Assembly: GCF_052115385.1 (NCBI RefSeq)
Contig: NZ_JBFRGP010000002.1
Span: forward strand, 62,001-126,000
DNA from: Dyella_D sp052115385
Lineage (GTDB): Bacteria; Pseudomonadota; Gammaproteobacteria; Xanthomonadales; Rhodanobacteraceae
Direction: 5' to 3'
DNA: 64,000 bases
Of the stretch, positions 7,573-16,553 are shown piece by piece (positions within the stretch are counted from its first letter, which is position 1; each line of letters begins with the position of its first letter). Made by a program: the position numbers and the translations under genes. Below the pieces are notes generated by a model. The model made no database searches. It saw only the letters and a list, made by a program, of their open reading frames with translations, and was not told the DNA's origin.

Positions 7573-10500
7573 ATGCGCCTGACCACGATCAAACTCGCCG
7601 GCTTCAAGTCCTTCGTCGACCCGACCACCCTGCACCTGCCGACCAATATGACCGGCGTGGTGGGCCCGAACGGCTGTGGCAAGTCCAATATCATCGACGC
7701 CATCCGCTGGGTGATGGGCGAGAGCGCGGCCAGCCGCCTGCGCGGCGACTCGCTCACCGACGTGATCTTCTCCGGCTCCAACTCGCGCAAGCCGGTCGGC
7801 CAGGCCACGGTCGAGCTGATCTTCGACAACAGCGACGGCACCATCCAGGGCGAGTACGGCCAGTACGCCGAGATCTCGGTGAAGCGCCAGGTCACCCGCG
7901 ACGGCCAGTCCGCCTATTTCCTCAACGGCGCGCGCTGCCGCCGCCGCGACATCACCGACCTGTTCCTGGGCACCGGCCTGGGGCCGCGCAGCTACTCGAT
8001 TATCGAGCAGGGCATGATCAGCCAGATCGTCGAGGCCGCGCCCGAGGAACTGCGCGTGCACCTGGAGGAAGCCGCCGGCATCTCCAAGTACAAGGAGCGC
8101 CGCAAGGAGACCGAGAGCCGCATCAAGTCCACCCGCGAGAACCTCGACCGCGTCAAAGACGTGCGCGACGAGGTGGACAAGCAGCTCGAGCACCTCAACC
8201 GCCAGGCCCGCGCCGCCGAGCGCTGGAAGGCGCTGAAAGAAGAACAGACGCGCAAGGAAGCCGAGCTGCGCGCACTGGAATACCGCGGCCTGAAGAGCCA
8301 GCACGACGGCGAGGGCGCCGGCCTGTCCGCCGCCGAGATCGAGATCGAGAAGCGCCTGGCCGGGCAGCGCCACGTCGAAGCGCAGCTGGAAAGCGTGCGC
8401 GAGCGCCACACCGGCGCCAACGAGCACCTGAACCAGGTGCAGGGCGAGGTGTACAAGGTCGGCGCCGAGATCGCCCGCGTCGAGCAGCAGGTGCGCTTCA
8501 ACCGCGAGACCGCCGACCGCCTGCAGCGCGCCCACGCCGAAGCCGAGCGCGAGCACGAGGAACTGGCCGCGCATATCGCCACCGACCGCGAACAGACCGA
8601 GAGCCTGCGCCTGGCGCTGGCCGAAGGCGAACCGAGGCTGGAAGCCCTGCAGCAGATGCAGGACGACACTGCCGACGCGCAGCGCGACACCGAAACCAAG
8701 CTGTCCGACTGGCAGCAGCGCTGGGACGCCTACACCCGCACCGCCGGCGAATCCGCGCGCGCGGCGGAAGTGGAGCGCACCAAGCTGGCCTATCTGGATC
8801 GCCAGTCGCTCGACCTGGCCAGGCGCCGCGAGGCACTGGAGAGCGAGCAGAAGGCCACCGATATCGAGGCGCTGGACGCTTCGTTCGAACAATTGCAGGG
8901 CGAGCACGAGACCCAGCGCGAACGCCTGGAAACCCTCGGCGGCCTGCTCGACCAGCACAAGCTCGGCCACGAGCAGGTGCTGGACGAAGAACGCCAGGTG
9001 CAGTCCGCGCTCAACGAGGCGCGCCAGCAGCTGCAGTCCGCGCGCGGCCGGCAGTCCTCGCTCGAGGCGCTGCAGCATGCCGCGCTGGGCCAGGAAGAAA
9101 GCGCGGCCAGCGGCTGGCTGGCCCGGCTGGGCCTGGACAAGTCACGCCGCCTGGGCGAATCGCTGCAGGTCGAAGCGGGCTGGGAGACCGCGGTGGAAAC
9201 CGCGCTGGCCGGCTTCCTCGACAGCGTGCTGGTCGACGGCGCGCACGACTACGCCAAGGACTTCGGCGACCTCAAGGAGGCCGACCTGGCCTTGCTGGAT
9301 GCGGCCGAGGGCGGCGCCAACACCGCCGGCACGCTGGCGGCGCATGTGCGCGGCCCGGCCGCGGCGATCTCGATCCTCAGCCATGTGCTCACCGCCGAAC
9401 ATCTCGACGAAGCGCACCAGCGCGTCGCCGGCCTGTCCGCGCTGGCGCCGTACCAGTCGGTGATGACGCGCACCGGCGAATGGCTCGGTCCCGGCTGGGC
9501 CCGCGTGCGCCGCGCGCAGGGCAACCAGGTCGGCGTGCTGGCGCGCGAGCGCGAGATGCGCCTGCTGGCCGAACAGATCGCCACGCTGGAAGCGCGCATC
9601 GAGGAGGCCACCAGCCAGCTCGACGACCTGCGCACGCGCAAGTTCGAAGCCGAGCGCGCGCGCGACGACGCGCAGCGCGAGCTGTACAACGCCCACCGCC
9701 GCCAGTCCGAACTCGCCGGTCAGCTGCAGAGCCACCGCGGCAAGATGGAAACCGCCCGCGCCCGCGCCGAGAAGGTCTCCGGCGAGCTGGGCGAGATCAT
9801 CGGCCAGCTGGACGAACTGCAGAGCCAGATCCGCGACGCGCGTGCGCGCCTGGACGAATCGGTCAACCATATGGGCGACCTGGAAGACCAGCGCCGCGAG
9901 CTGGAGAACGAGCGCCGCGCCCTGCTGGAATCGCGCGAGGAAGCGCGCATGAATGCGCGCGAGGCCGCCGACCAGGCGCATGCGCTGGCGCTGTCGATGG
10001 AATCCAAGCGCTCCGCGCTGGCTTCGCTGGACCAGGCGCTGTCGCGCATGGACACGCAGATCCGCCAGATCGCCTCGCGCCGCAGCGAGATCACCGAACA
10101 GCTCGCCGCCGGCTCCGATCCCATCGCCGAGCTCGAGGCCGAGCGCCAGACCTACCTGGACCAGCGCCTGCTGGTGGACAAGCAGCTGGTCGAAGCGCGC
10201 CGCGCGGTGGAAGACTGCGATGCGGAATTCCGCCGCCTGGAGCAGGAGCGCCAGCGCATCGAGCAAGGCCTGCATACCTTGCGCGAAAGCCTGTCGCAGA
10301 AGCGCCTCGCCGCGCAGGCCCTGCAGCTGCGCGCACAGCAGCTGGCCGAAGCGATCACCGCCTCCGGCCTGGAGCTGGAACCGCTGCTGGCCGAGCTGGC
10401 GGAAGACGCCGACGCCTCGCAGTGGCGCGGCGCGCTCACCGACATCGGGCAGAAGATCCAGCGCCTGGAGCCGGTCAACCTGGCCGCGATCCAGGAGCAT

Positions 10501-11082
10501 GCCGAACAGAGCGAGCGCAAGAACTACCTGGACAACCAGCTGGCCGACCTGACCAGCGCGATGGACACGCTGGAAGGCGCGATCAAGAAGATCGACCGCG
10601 AAACCCGCCAGCGCTTCAAGGAAACCTTCGACCGCGTCAACGCCGGCGTGCAGGAGCTGTTCCCGCGCCTGTTCGGCGGCGGCCACGCCTACCTGGAACT
10701 GACCGGCGACGACCTGCTCGACACCGGCGTGGCCATCATGGCCCGCCCTCCGGGCAAGCGCGTGTCCAACATCTCGCTGCTGTCCGGTGGCGAGAAGGCG
10801 CTCACCGCGGTGTCGCTGGTGTTCGCCATCTTCGGCCTCAATCCCGCGCCGTTCTGCCTGCTGGACGAGGTGGATGCGCCGCTGGATGAAGCCAACGTGG
10901 GCCGCTTCTCCAGCATGGTGAAGGAGATGAGCGAGAAGGTGCAGTTCATTTTCGTCAGCCACAACAAGGCCACCATGGAAGCCGCGTCGCAGTTGTGCGG
11001 CGTGACCATGCGCGAACCCGGTGTGTCGCGCCTGGTACAGGTGGACCTGGCCGAAGCAGCCAAACTCGCCGGCGCAGCCTGA
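7573..11082 (+). CDS. smc: chromosome segregation protein SMC
   Basis: 1169 residues, normal for a bacterial SMC. Walker A is GPNGCGKSN at residues 31-39. Two long coiled-coil arms flank a hinge near residues 510-640 (glycines around GWLARLGLD and DSVLVDGAHDY). The C-terminal half holds the ABC signature LSGGEKALTAVSLVFAIF and Walker B CLLDEVDAPLDEAN. It condenses and segregates the chromosome together with ScpA and ScpB, which are not in this window. ATG 7573 gives the conserved MRLTTIKLAGFKSF start. zipA follows 10 bases downstream. Confidence 0.97.
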   Translation: MRLTTIKLAGFKSFVDPTTLHLPTNMTGVVGPNGCGKSNIIDAIRWVMGESAASRLRGDSLTDVIFSGSNSRKPVGQATVELIFDNSDGTIQGEYGQYAEISVKRQVTRDGQSAYFLNGARCRRRDITDLFLGTGLGPRSYSIIEQGMISQIVEAAPEELRVHLEEAAGISKYKERRKETESRIKSTRENLDRVKDVRDEVDKQLEHLNRQARAAERWKALKEEQTRKEAELRALEYRGLKSQHDGEGAGLSAAEIEIEKRLAGQRHVEAQLESVRERHTGANEHLNQVQGEVYKVGAEIARVEQQVRFNRETADRLQRAHAEAEREHEELAAHIATDREQTESLRLALAEGEPRLEALQQMQDDTADAQRDTETKLSDWQQRWDAYTRTAGESARAAEVERTKLAYLDRQSLDLARRREALESEQKATDIEALDASFEQLQGEHETQRERLETLGGLLDQHKLGHEQVLDEERQVQSALNEARQQLQSARGRQSSLEALQHAALGQEESAASGWLARLGLDKSRRLGESLQVEAGWETAVETALAGFLDSVLVDGAHDYAKDFGDLKEADLALLDAAEGGANTAGTLAAHVRGPAAAISILSHVLTAEHLDEAHQRVAGLSALAPYQSVMTRTGEWLGPGWARVRRAQGNQVGVLAREREMRLLAEQIATLEARIEEATSQLDDLRTRKFEAERARDDAQRELYNAHRRQSELAGQLQSHRGKMETARARAEKVSGELGEIIGQLDELQSQIRDARARLDESVNHMGDLEDQRRELENERRALLESREEARMNAREAADQAHALALSMESKRSALASLDQALSRMDTQIRQIASRRSEITEQLAAGSDPIAELEAERQTYLDQRLLVDKQLVEARRAVEDCDAEFRRLEQERQRIEQGLHTLRESLSQKRLAAQALQLRAQQLAEAITASGLELEPLLAELAEDADASQWRGALTDIGQKIQRLEPVNLAAIQEHAEQSERKNYLDNQLADLTSAMDTLEGAIKKIDRETRQRFKETFDRVNAGVQELFPRLFGGGHAYLELTGDDLLDTGVAIMARPPGKRVSNISLLSGGEKALTAVSLVFAIFGLNPAPFCLLDEVDAPLDEANVGRFSSMVKEMSEKVQFIFVSHNKATMEAASQLCGVTMREPGVSRLVQVDLAEAAKLAGAA

Positions 11083-11092
11083 GGACTCTTAC

Positions 11093-12142
11093 ATGACCAT
11101 GCAACCCGTGCTCGCCTTCGTCTGGAACCCCGCGGTCGGCATTCCGCTGCTGATCGTGGGTGCGATCGTGCTGGGCCTGATCTGGCTGTTCGGCCAGCCG
11201 CGCAAAGAGCAGGGCCGCCGCCGCGCGCCCGCCACAGGCGGCGAGGAGCGGCGCGAGCCGACCTTCGGCGAAGACATCGAGGTCGCCGACGACGCGCCGT
11301 CGTTCCACGCGCGCGACGACTTCCGCCTCGATCCGCTCGACCCGCCCAAGCCGAAGCAGGGCGAGCTGGACATGGGCCTGCGCGAGGAACTGGAGAAGCT
11401 CGGCGCCACGCTGTCCAGCGAGCGCGTCGCACCGGCACCGGTGAGCGCCAGGCCGATGGGCGCCGCGGCATCGATCATCGAGGCGCTGCGCGCGCCACCG
11501 GAGCAGTTCCTGGCCGCGCAGGGGCATGTCGACCAGCCGGTGAAGGCCGCGCCGGTGGAGCCCATCCCCAGTGACAGCAGGCCCGTCGACACCAGGCCCC
11601 TCGACGTCCGGCCGCGCGCGCAGGAGCCGGTGCCGCCGCCTGCCGCTCCCCGTGTGCCGCCGCGTTCCGAGCTGGGCAAGCGCCCGGCGCAGCTGCCGGT
11701 CGAGCGCATCGTCACCTTGTTCGTGGTGGCGCGCGAAGGCTCGGTCTTCCTCGGCCCCGACCTGATCGTGGCGGCGGAGAAGGCCGGCCTCGAATTCGGC
11801 GACATGGGCATCTACCACCGCCTGCTCGACGGCAAGCGTGAGCACGGACCGATCTTCAGCGTGGCCAACATGCTCAAGCCGGGCAATTTCGACCTGAGCC
11901 GCCTCGACGCGCTGCGCTCGCCGGGCCTGAGCTTCTTCATGACCCTGCCGGCGCCGATCCCCGCGCTCGACGCCTGGGACGCGATGCTGCCGACCGCGCA
12001 GCGGCTGGCCGAGCTGCTGGACGGACAGGTGCTGGACGAGGAGCGCAATGCGCTCGGCCGTCAGCGCATCGCCCATATCCGCGACGAGCTGCGCGGCTGG
12101 GACCGCGATCACGAAGGCAAGGAAATCATCTTCGGGCGCTGA
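11093..12142 (+). CDS. zipA: cell division protein ZipA
   Basis: 349 residues. A single N-terminal membrane anchor (about residues 14-34, GIPLLIVGAIVLGLIWLFG) leads into a charged, proline-rich linker and a C-terminal ZipA domain of about 130 residues (RIVTLFVVAREGSVFLGPDL, then YHRLLDGKREHGPIFSVANMLKPG). It tethers FtsZ to the inner membrane in gammaproteobacteria. It lies directly after smc, as in Xanthomonas. In many relatives ligA follows zipA; here a terminator and an HU-like gene come next, so ligA is elsewhere or was moved. Confidence 0.95.
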   Translation: MTMQPVLAFVWNPAVGIPLLIVGAIVLGLIWLFGQPRKEQGRRRAPATGGEERREPTFGEDIEVADDAPSFHARDDFRLDPLDPPKPKQGELDMGLREELEKLGATLSSERVAPAPVSARPMGAAASIIEALRAPPEQFLAAQGHVDQPVKAAPVEPIPSDSRPVDTRPLDVRPRAQEPVPPPAAPRVPPRSELGKRPAQLPVERIVTLFVVAREGSVFLGPDLIVAAEKAGLEFGDMGIYHRLLDGKREHGPIFSVANMLKPGNFDLSRLDALRSPGLSFFMTLPAPIPALDAWDAMLPTAQRLAELLDGQVLDEERNALGRQRIAHIRDELRGWDRDHEGKEIIFGR

Positions 12143-12168
12143 GCTCTGCATGATTTCGCGGGATGCCG

Positions 12169-12211
12169 GGCCCGCTCCCAGGTGGCGACGCCACCGCGGA
12201 GCGGGCCTTTT
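12169..12211 (+). terminator. Rho-independent terminator after zipA
   Basis: GGCCCGCTC (12169-12177) pairs with GAGCGGGCC (12199-12207), the loop holds a second small GGTGGCG hairpin, and TTTT follows. It closes the smc-zipA unit. Confidence 0.85.
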
Positions 12212-12507
12212 CGTATCCGCGCTTGCACACGGCAGTCACGCCGGGCATGCAGCGAAACCCGTGCCGGCGCACCCATGGCCGGCCGTTCCGCCACCCCTGC
12301 AAATCAGGCCCGGCATCACCGAGCAGGATCGCGAAAGGGCATCTTTCGCCTGAAAAACCACCCTTCGGCACGACGCGGTCGCAAAAAACACCATGCCGTA
12401 AGACACATTTATGCGTTTGCGTCTTGGCGGCATCGCTCACATGCCATACATTCCACCTGCCGGAAGGCACAGGTTTCAACCAAACCCATCAAAACTACGG
12501 GGAATGT
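12212..12507. other. gene-free stretch upstream of the HU-like gene
   Basis: About 300 bases without a convincing gene. It presumably holds the HU promoter. The last part, ACTACGGGGAATGT, provides the ribosome site (GGGGAA) for the HU-like start at 12508. Small frames crossing it look spurious. Confidence 0.5.
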
Positions 12508-12885
12508 ATGGCCAAGAAAGCCGCCAAGAAGACCACCGCCAAGGCTGCCGCCAAGCCGGCTGCGCTGAAGCCGATCAAGGACGCTCTGAGCAAGTCCGGC
12601 CTGGTCGCCCACATCGCTGAAGCCAGCGGTGTCGTGGCCAAGGACGTGCGCGCCGTGCTGGCTTCGCTCGAGCACGCGGTTGCCGGTTCGGTGCACAAGA
12701 AGGGCCACGGCTCGTTCACGCTGCCGGGTCTTCTGAAGATCACCGCCGTCAGCGTACCGGCCAAGCCGAAGCGCAAGGGCATCAACCCCTTCACCAAGGA
12801 AGAGCAGTGGTTCGCCGCCAAGCCGGCCACGGTGAAGGTCAAGATCCGCCCGCTGAAGAAGCTGAAGGACGCCGCGGTCGGCTAA
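12508..12885 (+). CDS. HU-family histone-like DNA-binding protein with Lys/Ala-rich tail
   Basis: 125 residues. The first 25 residues are a Lys/Ala-rich tail (AKKAAKKTTAKAAAKPAA) like those of eukaryotic linker histones. The rest is an HU/IHF-like fold: helices LSKSGLVAHIAEASGV and VRAVLASLEHAVAGSVHKKGHGSFTLPGLLKI, then a basic arm (PAKPKRKGINPFTKEEQWFAAKPA). It probably binds DNA without sequence specificity and shapes the nucleoid. It is a single-gene unit between two strong terminators, preceded by GGGGAATGT. This tailed HU type is well known in Xanthomonadales and Burkholderiales. Confidence 0.9.
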   Translation: MAKKAAKKTTAKAAAKPAALKPIKDALSKSGLVAHIAEASGVVAKDVRAVLASLEHAVAGSVHKKGHGSFTLPGLLKITAVSVPAKPKRKGINPFTKEEQWFAAKPATVKVKIRPLKKLKDAAVG

Positions 12886-12898
12886 GCCGTCTGCTGGT

Positions 12899-12933
12899 AA
12901 AAAACGCGGCAGCGCGAGCTGCCGCGTTTTTTT
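12899..12933 (+). terminator. Rho-independent terminator after the HU-like gene
   Basis: A 15-base arm (12899-12913, AAAAAACGCGGCAGC) pairs with GCTGCCGCG plus a T-run (12918-12933), with loop GCGA. It is also A-tailed, so it may work in both directions. Confidence 0.92.
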
Positions 12934-13055
12934 ATGCCTGCGTTTTGTGCCCGAGGGAACGACGGCGAGCGGGCAGTAATCGTGTCGCGTCTCGGACTTT
13001 GCTGGCGGGAAATGCCGGAATCGCACGCGCGAAGCATCTTCGTTTGGACGTCCAT

Positions 13056-13085
13056 TTACCGACCGTCCCGCGGCGCTGCTATAAC
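13056..13085 (+). promoter_or_regulatory. candidate promoter of the 13.1-kb response regulator
   Basis: TTACCG at 13056-13061 and TATAAC at 13080-13085 are 18 bp apart. The transcript would start near 13092, only a few bases before ATG 13100. The 18-bp spacing is the same as in the promoters at 49940 and 56171 of the paralogous regulators. Confidence 0.45.
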
Positions 13086-13099
13086 GTCCGCGGCAGCGG

Positions 13100-13900
13100 A
13101 TGACGGCAGTGACGCAGATGGAAGCGACGGGTTCCTCACCGAACGGGCAAGGCGCATGGCGGGTGGCCGTGCTGGAAGACGATGGCCGGCTGCGCGAGGA
13201 GATCCTCGTGCCGGGGCTGCTGAAATTCGGCTTCGAAGCCGTCGGCGTGGGCCGCGCCGCGGAACTCTATCGCCGCATGCTGGCGGAGCGCTTCGACCTG
13301 GCCGTGCTCGATCTGGGCTTGCCGGACGAGGACGGCATCTCGGTGGCGCGCCATCTGCGCCGCTGCTCGGATATCGGCATCGTGGTGTTGACCGGGAGCA
13401 CGGCCGAGCACGACGAAATCCGCGCGCTCACGGCCGGCGCCGACATTTACCTGCGCAAGCCCGCCGGCCTGGCGCTGCTGGCGGCGAGCCTGCGCAGCGT
13501 CGGGCGGCGCAGGTTGGGCGCGCCGCGGCCTGCTGCGGCTGCAGCGGGGACCGACACGCCGAGTCCTGTCTCCACCGGTGAGTGGCGGCTGGCGACCGAC
13601 GCCTGGAACCTGCTGGCGCCGACCGGCGCGAGCATCCCGCTGTCGGCCTCCGAGCGCTGCGTCCTGCACCTGTTGTTCGCCGCCGATGGCGCCACGGTGG
13701 CGCGCGATGTGCTGATCGCCGCCTGGCACGGCCACGACATGGAGTTCGACCCGCATCGCCTGGAGATGCTGATCTACCGCCTGCGCCGCAAGGCCAAGGT
13801 GCTGGGCGTGCCGGTGCTCCCGCTGATCACGGTGCGCGGCGCGGGCTACGCCTTCGTCGCGCGAACCGCGTCCGTCGCCGGCTCCTTATCGCGAATCTAG
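13100..13900 (+). CDS. orphan response regulator, OmpR-type
   Basis: 266 residues. The receiver domain (about 14-130) has the acidic pair ED(D) in VAVLEDDGRL, the phosphoacceptor Asp in LAVLDLGLPDEDG and the Lys in YLRKPA. A Pro/Ala linker leads to a C-terminal winged-helix (about 160-255, ending LITVRGAGYAFVA). It is the most complete of four paralogous regulators in this window (also at 50054, 54395 and 56280), each beside a type V adhesin and none with a histidine kinase. A start at ATG 13118 is also possible. It probably regulates the adjacent adhesin-protease pair; that is inferred from position only. Confidence 0.85.
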   Translation: MTAVTQMEATGSSPNGQGAWRVAVLEDDGRLREEILVPGLLKFGFEAVGVGRAAELYRRMLAERFDLAVLDLGLPDEDGISVARHLRRCSDIGIVVLTGSTAEHDEIRALTAGADIYLRKPAGLALLAASLRSVGRRRLGAPRPAAAAAGTDTPSPVSTGEWRLATDAWNLLAPTGASIPLSASERCVLHLLFAADGATVARDVLIAAWHGHDMEFDPHRLEMLIYRLRRKAKVLGVPVLPLITVRGAGYAFVARTASVAGSLSRI

Positions 13901-14099
13901 GAAGGCTCGCAAAAGCGCGCTTATTCCTTCCTGCCGCGTGAGTTTCTCTCCCATCGCAAAACGCTGTCTTTTGACTCCCCGAGGCCTGTAGGGACGGCTT
14001 CGGGTTGAACGATGCGTGTGTGGAGGACGCCGCGTGCCAGATATCCGGTGATGTTCGGTTGGAAAGCGTGAGTGATCGCGTACCGAAGCCACCGATGCG

Positions 14100-16403
14100 G
14101 TGAACAAGGCGCAGCTCGATGCGCTGTCTTCGGACATCGGCGACACCACCGGCTATTTCAAAGCCAGCGGGCTGCGCGACGGCAGCGACGACGCGCTCGC
14201 CGAAGGCAAGGGAGCGACCGCCGCGGGCCGCAACAGCAAGGCCCGCGCGAGCGGCGCAACGGCGATCGGCTCCGCCAGCAGGGCGGAAGGCCTCGACAGC
14301 ACCGCTATCGGCCAGTCGGCCCAGGCGCAAGCCGGTTCTTCGACTGCCATTGGTGGCGGCGCGCACACGCGCAACTTCGGCAACACCGCCATCGGCGCCT
14401 ACGCGAGCGCTGATGGCGAACAGTCGGCGACGGCGCTGGGCCTGCTCAGCGCCGCCTCGGGCATGGGCTCGACCGCGTTGGGCGCAGGCACGGAGGCGAG
14501 CGGCGAGCAAGCTCTCGCCCTGGGCTTCTTTGCGCGCAGCTCCGGCGAGGAAAGCGTGGCTGTCGGCGCGAACAGCCTCGCGAACAAGGCATTCGGCGTC
14601 GCCATCGGCAGCGATGCGCAGGCGCATGGCGATGAAGCGATCTCCGTAGGACACCTCTCCCACGCCGCCGGCACGGGCGCCCTGGCGGTGGGCGGCGACA
14701 GTTCGGCCGAGGGAGCGCAAAGCCTGGCGCTGGGGCGCGCTGCGCAGGCTGGCCAGAACTACGGCACCGCCGTCGGTGCAGCCAGCTACGCGCATGGCCT
14801 GGGTGCGACGGCGCTGGGGCAGGGCGCTACCGCCTTCGGCGAGCAATCGACTTCGCTTGGTTACGGCAGCGCGGCCCAGGGTTTCGCCAGCGTGGCCGCG
14901 GGCTCTTCGCTGGCCGCGGGTGCGTACAGCGTGGCCGTGGGCGCGCGCAACCGCATCGATGCCCCCTATGCCACGGCTTTGGGCACGTTCAATCAGATCG
15001 AGCGCGGCTCCGGGGACAGCATGGCACTGGGCTTCCGCGGGAGCATCGGCAAGAACTCTCCCGTAGCCATTGCGATCGGCTCCAATACGTCGGTCGGTGC
15101 GGATTCTTCCGGCGGCCTGGCACTAGGCGTTCAGGCCAAGGTCGAGGGCGCAGGAGCGGTCGCGATCGGCGGCATCGGCAGCATCGACTACCACGCCGAT
15201 CAGCGCTTCGATACCCGCCCGGCGGCGGCCCGCGGCGAATTCGCCACTGCCATGGGCAGCGCCGCTTTTGCCGCGGCCGACCGCGCCACCGCGCTCGGTT
15301 TCGGCGCTTACGCTCCTGCCACCGGCTCGGTGGCCTTGGGCGCGCGTTCCATCGCCGATCGTCCGCACACGGTATCCGTAGGCCGCAACGGTTATGACCG
15401 CCAGATCGTCCACGTGGCGAGCGGCACCGAAGATACGGACGCCGTCAATGTGCGACAGCTGCGCGAAGCCCTGGAAGGCGACAGCGGGGTCATCGACAAG
15501 ATGGTGCAGTACGACGATGCCGGCAAAGCCAGGATCACGCTGAACAGCGCCGGCGGCACCACCCTTGGCAATGTCAATGCGGGTGCCGTGGCCAGCGGCA
15601 GCAAGGAGGCCGTCAACGGCGGGCAGCTGTTCGAGCATGGCGACCAGATGGCGCAGATGCTTGGCGGCGGAGCCGCCATGACCGCGGCTGGCATGGCAGG
15701 GCCGGTGTATGCCATCCAGGGCACGCACTTCCAAAGCGTTGGCGACGCTTTCAGCGCGGTCGACGGCAAGCTTGGCCAGCTCGACGACCGCGTGAATCGG
15801 CTGGAAGAAGGCAACGGAGAAGCAGAAAAGACCACGCCCGGATGGAGTTCATCCAATGGCATGGCGCAAATCGAGCCGGCATCGACAGAGGCAACGGCGT
15901 TGCCGGAACCTCGTTCAGCCGCGCCATCCGCACCGGTAGCCGCAGTTGCCAGCAAGATCGCCAAGGGCGTAGCTGCCGAAGCCTCCAGCGCAAGTCCGGT
16001 CGAGGAAGCACTGGTCACCGCGAAGCAGTACGCCGATGGCAGCGCGCGGCAAGCTGCGAGCGACGCGAAGGCCTACACCGATCAACGGGTGGCCGGTCTT
16101 GTCGCCCACGCGGATTTCGATGCCTTCAAGTCAGATGTGAATCTCCGCTTCAACTCGCTCGATACGCGCCTCAACCGTGTAGGCGCGATGGGTACGGCGC
16201 TGGCCGGCATGGCCGGTGCAATCGCCGCGGCATCGGGCACCGATAACCGGGTGAGTGCGGCCGTCGGCGGCTATCGCGGAGAGGGAGCGCTTGCCGCCGG
16301 TCTCGCGCGACGCATTCCTGGCAACGGCGCATTGCTGCTGGCGGGTTCGCTCGCCGGCGGCGGCGAGTCTAGCGGAACGCTCGGCGTGAGTTTCGGTTGG
16401 TGA
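14100..16403 (+). CDS. YadA-like trimeric autotransporter adhesin, 5' end missing
   Basis: 767 residues from GTG 14100. The body is a long YadA-type head built of about 14-residue units (A-x-G-x-A-S-A-x-G), then a HANS-type neck region (VNVRQLREAL), a coiled-coil stalk and a 70-residue YadA membrane anchor ending in SFGW. There is no signal peptide: the frame opens inside a neck-like motif (TEATDAVNKAQL). Just upstream a second frame is open from 13975 and ends ...SVSDRV at 14082; joining the two would need a single-base shift. The gene therefore looks frameshifted and truncated, unless a start was lost by sequencing error. An orphan regulator lies upstream and a subtilisin-like protein downstream. 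Confidence 0.75.
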   Translation: MNKAQLDALSSDIGDTTGYFKASGLRDGSDDALAEGKGATAAGRNSKARASGATAIGSASRAEGLDSTAIGQSAQAQAGSSTAIGGGAHTRNFGNTAIGAYASADGEQSATALGLLSAASGMGSTALGAGTEASGEQALALGFFARSSGEESVAVGANSLANKAFGVAIGSDAQAHGDEAISVGHLSHAAGTGALAVGGDSSAEGAQSLALGRAAQAGQNYGTAVGAASYAHGLGATALGQGATAFGEQSTSLGYGSAAQGFASVAAGSSLAAGAYSVAVGARNRIDAPYATALGTFNQIERGSGDSMALGFRGSIGKNSPVAIAIGSNTSVGADSSGGLALGVQAKVEGAGAVAIGGIGSIDYHADQRFDTRPAAARGEFATAMGSAAFAAADRATALGFGAYAPATGSVALGARSIADRPHTVSVGRNGYDRQIVHVASGTEDTDAVNVRQLREALEGDSGVIDKMVQYDDAGKARITLNSAGGTTLGNVNAGAVASGSKEAVNGGQLFEHGDQMAQMLGGGAAMTAAGMAGPVYAIQGTHFQSVGDAFSAVDGKLGQLDDRVNRLEEGNGEAEKTTPGWSSSNGMAQIEPASTEATALPEPRSAAPSAPVAAVASKIAKGVAAEASSASPVEEALVTAKQYADGSARQAASDAKAYTDQRVAGLVAHADFDAFKSDVNLRFNSLDTRLNRVGAMGTALAGMAGAIAAASGTDNRVSAAVGGYRGEGALAAGLARRIPGNGALLLAGSLAGGGESSGTLGVSFGW

Positions 16404-16553
16404 CACCGCGGCGCGCTCCGCGGTGTGGGGCGCGCCACTGCGTTGGTGGCCCGGCCGTGCGCACGCTGCGCGGCGACCGGGAGTCTCGGGCCTGTGCACG
16501 GCCGTGGCCACCTCTTTTCGAGCGTTGCTCGACTTCTTCTTTGAGGTACTCGC

